A DNA stretch of 7,597 nucleotides from Gammaproteobacteria bacterium (GTDB taxonomy: Bacteria > Pseudomonadota > Gammaproteobacteria > Pseudomonadales > Oleiphilaceae). This document shows, in pieces, positions 5,061 through 7,597 of the stretch. How positions within the stretch are numbered: the stretch's first letter is position 1; the number at the start of each line of letters is the position of its first letter. The position numbers and the translations under genes were made by a program. The notes beneath the pieces were generated by a model, which ran no database searches, had not been told where the DNA came from, and saw only the letters and a list, made by a program, of their open reading frames with translations. The stretch covers positions 1-7,597 of the forward strand of contig RFIV01000342.1 in assembly GCA_003695085.1 (NCBI GenBank). Direction: 5' to 3'.

Positions 5061-6620
5061 ATGGAGCAGCTCTCGGAACTGGATGCCTCACTGCTCTATC
5101 TCGAGCACGAAGATTGCCCGCTGCACACCGGGGGCGTCTATCTGTTCGAAGCGCCCGAGGGCACCGATCCCCTGACCTTTGATCAGCTCCGCGAGCATCT
5201 GGCGAGCCGCATTCAGTCGACCCGCCGCTTCCGGCAACGTATTGTCGAAGTCCCCTTCAACCTGGATCACCCCTACTGGGCGGATGATCCGAACTTCAAT
5301 CTGGACAACCACCTGATCCAGGTCACGCTGGATCAGCCGGTGACACTTGACGCGCTGCTGCCTTTGGCCGAAGCCAGGCAAACTCAGCGCCTGGAGCGCG
5401 ACCGGCCACTCTGGGATGTGGTATTCGTGGACAGCCACGCCGACGGCAACCGTCATACAGGACTGATTGTGCGCACGCATCAGGCCATTATCAACGGCGC
5501 GACAGGTGAGGAATTAATGACTTACCTGCTGGACTTCACCCCGGAGAGCAGGCGGCCCGCACGTAAGGAAGCCTGGCAGCCCGCCCCGCTTCCATCACGC
5601 ACACGCCTGCTCGGACAAGCCTACGCGAACGCCCTCAACACACCCGCACGACTGGCGGGCATGGCGCGAGACACTGTGGCTTCTGCCGTTCACAGCGTGC
5701 TCATGCAGCGGCTCAAGGACCTGCCGCTCCCGTTCAATCTGTTTACTGCGCCGAAGACCGCCTTCAACCAGCCAGTCACGGCAGCACGCGCCTTGGACAC
5801 GGCAATCCTGCCGTTGGAGCGCCTGAAGCGCATCAAGGCGGCCCTGCCACCGGCCAACCTCAATGATGTGTTGCTGAGCATTGTCGCCGAAGTGGCTCGC
5901 GAAGAACTTCGGGCCCAGGGCGAGCAACCCACGGCTCCGCTGACTGCCATGTCACCAGTATCCGTTCGGAGCAAACGGCTCGAAAGCCCTACGGGCAGTC
6001 AGCTCACCGCCCTGATTGTCAGCCTGGATACACACATTGATGACATGGCCGAGCGTACGCTCAGTATTCACGGGCACGCCCAGGCTTCAGAAATCTACAG
6101 CCAGGCCATCGCGGCCGCTCGCCTGACTCACCTCGTACCCTCCGCGCTGATGGGCCTGGCCGCCCGAGTGTACAGCGAGTTTCAGCTGGCCCAGAAGCAT
6201 CGCCCGCTTTTCAACCTGCCAGTCACTAACATACCGGGACCGACGCGACCGCTCTATCTTCTCGGCCAGCCCCTGGTGCAGCAGGTTGCGTGCGCGCCCT
6301 TGTATGACGGTCTGGCCAGCGCGTTTGTATTTGTCAGCGACGCCAGCAAGGTCACCCTGTCCGTTACCTGGTGCCCGGATACCGTGCACTTTGAACAACC
6401 TCTTCAATCCAGGGTCGATACCGCCCTGGCGCGCCTGGAGGCATCACTCCAGCATCAGGATGCTGACGCCCTCTGGCAAGAGGTTCAGTCCCGGCACGCC
6501 AGTCTGACATCTGCCGGCTGGTTTGACGATCTGTCGCGACTGTTCACCAATCTGCTGGATGTCCCACAACTGCGAAAGCTCTATGAGCGCGCACGTTCAG
6601 CCCTGAACTCAGCGGACTGA
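5061..6620 (+). CDS. WS/DGAT-family acyltransferase homologue with altered catalytic motif
   Basis: The family (wax ester synthase/acyl-CoA:diacylglycerol acyltransferase) normally esterifies fatty alcohols or diacylglycerol with acyl-CoA to make storage lipid. The 519-residue product has the full framework. It starts MEQLSELDASLLYLE and continues with LHTGG (21-25), a YWADDPNFNLDNH block (72-84), PLW (116-118), LNDVLL (267-272), SPVSVR (298-303) and VTNIPGP (388-394, the C-terminal SNVPGP-type motif). The expected active-site HHxxxDG instead reads HQAIING (140-146): the second, catalytic His is Gln141 and the Asp is Asn145. The frame is intact and the length is normal, so it is not an ordinary decayed gene. 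It may be a non-catalytic or altered-function member. I see no signal peptide. It lies 10 bp behind ispB and its last 12 bp overlap the convergent ammA. Confidence 0.88.
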   Translation: MEQLSELDASLLYLEHEDCPLHTGGVYLFEAPEGTDPLTFDQLREHLASRIQSTRRFRQRIVEVPFNLDHPYWADDPNFNLDNHLIQVTLDQPVTLDALLPLAEARQTQRLERDRPLWDVVFVDSHADGNRHTGLIVRTHQAIINGATGEELMTYLLDFTPESRRPARKEAWQPAPLPSRTRLLGQAYANALNTPARLAGMARDTVASAVHSVLMQRLKDLPLPFNLFTAPKTAFNQPVTAARALDTAILPLERLKRIKAALPPANLNDVLLSIVAEVAREELRAQGEQPTAPLTAMSPVSVRSKRLESPTGSQLTALIVSLDTHIDDMAERTLSIHGHAQASEIYSQAIAAARLTHLVPSALMGLAARVYSEFQLAQKHRPLFNLPVTNIPGPTRPLYLLGQPLVQQVACAPLYDGLASAFVFVSDASKVTLSVTWCPDTVHFEQPLQSRVDTALARLEASLQHQDADALWQEVQSRHASLTSAGWFDDLSRLFTNLLDVPQLRKLYERARSALNSAD

Positions 6621-7193
6621 GCGCTGCCGGGCCGTCAGGTAAGCCCGTTGAGTGGTATAGCGCTCGAACACCATGTCTGGTGCCCAGAAATCCGGCGGTA
6701 ACCCCGCCTTTTGCTTCAGATGACGCAGAAAATCCGGCGCTGCGGGAAGCTGGGACCAGACATCTGGCAGAAACGTACCCCGATGTCCTCGCCAGATGAG
6801 TGTCAGTCCGTCTTCACCCGGTCTCAACCGGGCAAGCAGCTCCGCTTCAGAGTCCGCGGGAATGGGCTCCGGCGCACCCAGCACACTGACTTCCACATCC
6901 GTATCGGGCCACTCAGCCTTCGCAAGAGGCGGGAAGCGGGGATCCCGTGCGGCGGCTGCACGCGCATTCTCCCAGACATCCTGCCAGAGGGGCCGCACGG
7001 GCTGCAGCATGCCAATGCAGCCGCGCAGCTGCCCAGAATGTGTTAGTGTAACAAAGCTTGCACCCGGCTCACTTAATCGGCTGTCGTCCGGTGCCGCGGG
7101 CGCGTCGCGTCTGCCCTCCAGCCATGACTCGATGGACGCTGCAGCCAACCAGCACAGTGCTTCAAGTTGCGTCGAAGAAAGCAAACGCGCCAT
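6609..7193 (-). CDS. ammA: AMMECR1-domain protein (AmmeMemoRadiSam system protein A)
   Basis: The AMMECR1 domain is found in bacteria, archaea and eukaryotes, and its biochemical role is not settled to my knowledge. In bacteria it often occurs beside or fused to MEMO and radical SAM proteins. The 194-residue product shows the hallmark LRGCIG (56-61) in SGQLRGCIGMLQP, then ARAAAARDPRFPPL (77-90), VEVSVLG (100-106), a GLTLIWRGHRGTFLP block (129-143) and FLRHLKQKAGLP (155-166). This covers the whole domain at the usual length. It appears cytoplasmic, with no signal or membrane segment. The start is the ATG at 7191-7193, with a GGTGG-type ribosome-binding site inside the end of the upstream MEMO gene. 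The 32-bp overlap with that gene implies coupled translation. Its 3' end overlaps the acyltransferase gene by 12 bp, with no terminator visible between them. Confidence 0.92.
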   Translation of the reverse strand: MARLLSSTQLEALCWLAAASIESWLEGRRDAPAAPDDSRLSEPGASFVTLTHSGQLRGCIGMLQPVRPLWQDVWENARAAAARDPRFPPLAKAEWPDTDVEVSVLGAPEPIPADSEAELLARLRPGEDGLTLIWRGHRGTFLPDVWSQLPAAPDFLRHLKQKAGLPPDFWAPDMVFERYTTQRAYLTARQRSVR

Positions 7194-7597
7194 ATCCCAC
7201 CACCCTGGACTTGTCTCCGGCTGTATCCCCCGAGTTCTTCAGGCACAGCAGTTCCGCCCGTTTGCCGTGCTCACGCGCAAACAGCAACAAACCGTTTACG
7301 GCATAACAGCCACAGGCATCCTCTCCGGTCAGACGAGGCTCCAGCCCGAGAATGGCGTCGGCAGTCTGACGGTCGCGCTGACGGGCAACCTCATAGCCGT
7401 GATAGTGACTGAGGTCGGAACTGACTATCAGCAAGGTCCCGGCTGCCCCCCACACTCTCTGAATGATGGCAGCCACTTCCTCTGCCGGCGTCTCGCCGAC
7501 GACCACGGGAACCACTGAAAAGTCAGTCAGCACCCGCTGCAAGAAAGGCAGCTGAACTTCCAGACAATGCTCAAACCGATGCGGCAGATCATGAGCC
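7162..7597 (-). CDS. MEMO-family protein, C-terminal 144 residues, cut by the right edge
   Basis: MEMO proteins share a fold with class III extradiol dioxygenases, and the human protein binds metal (iron or copper have been reported). Bacterial members accompany AMMECR1. The frame is open to base 7597, so the N-terminus, including the first His ligands, lies outside. Visible motifs, numbered from the edge, are EHCLEVQLPFL (9-19; the family usually has HSLEVQLPFL), SSDLSHYH (59-66), DACGC (93-97) and SGDTAGDKSRVVGYGAF near the end. His64 and Cys95 align with human His192 and Cys244 of the metal site. A TTG at 7540-7542 could look like a start, but the conserved EHCLEVQLPFL lies upstream of it, so it is internal. 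About half of a usual 260-residue protein is present. The stop overlaps ammA by 32 bp. Confidence 0.93.
   Translation of the reverse strand, partial: AHDLPHRFEHCLEVQLPFLQRVLTDFSVVPVVVGETPAEEVAAIIQRVWGAAGTLLIVSSDLSHYHGYEVARQRDRQTADAILGLEPRLTGEDACGCYAVNGLLLFAREHGKRAELLCLKNSGDTAGDKSRVVGYGAFAFFDAT

Noticed and set aside
1..7597. CRISPR array, tRNA or rRNA genes, insertion sequences, prophage or defence genes
   Set aside because: No regularly spaced repeats, tRNA-like cloverleafs, transposase or integrase motifs were seen on either strand. Nearly all bases belong to recognised genes.

Overview
The window looks like a chromosomal segment of a GC-rich gammaproteobacterium. The block ispB <-> rplU-rpmA-obgE-proB, followed by rpsT and murJ, matches the gene order I recall from Pseudomonas and relatives. 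yhbE, which separates rpmA from obgE in E. coli, is absent. A wax ester synthase/diacylglycerol acyltransferase-family gene (WS/DGAT) behind ispB hints at a lipid-storing or hydrocarbon-associated lineage such as Alcanivorax or Marinobacter. The genus assignment is a weak inference.

Layout from left to right. The 5' end of murJ (lipid II flippase, minus) runs off the left edge. It is divergent from rpsT (ribosomal protein S20, plus, GTG start), which has a strong sigma70-like promoter with a perfect TTGACA. A bidirectional intrinsic terminator separates rpsT from the convergent minus-strand cluster rplU (L21) - rpmA (L27) - terminator - obgE (ribosome-assembly GTPase) - proB (glutamate 5-kinase). 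obgE and proB overlap by 11 bp. A 218-bp divergent intergenic region carries recognisable promoters for both rplU (minus) and ispB (plus). ispB (long-chain polyprenyl diphosphate synthase for the quinone side chain) is followed after 10 bp by the WS/DGAT-family gene. That gene overlaps convergently by 12 bp with ammA (AMMECR1 domain, minus). ammA in turn overlaps by 32 bp the end of a MEMO-family gene that runs off the right edge.

Most of the window is conserved housekeeping: translation (S20, L21, L27, ObgE), proline synthesis (ProB), envelope synthesis (MurJ) and quinone synthesis (IspB). The most unusual item is the WS/DGAT homologue. Its acyltransferase motif, normally HHxxxDG, reads HQAIING, so the catalytic His and the motif Asp are both replaced while the rest of the family framework is intact. 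It also sits in an apparent operon with ispB. The AMMECR1-MEMO pair belongs to a widespread gene set that usually includes a radical SAM gene and whose biochemical role is, to my knowledge, unsettled. Smaller points are a perfect inverted repeat over the rpsT promoter -10 and a terminator hairpin just ahead of the obgE ribosome-binding site. I see no tRNA, rRNA, CRISPR array, insertion sequence or prophage. No stretch longer than about 220 bases lacks a gene.
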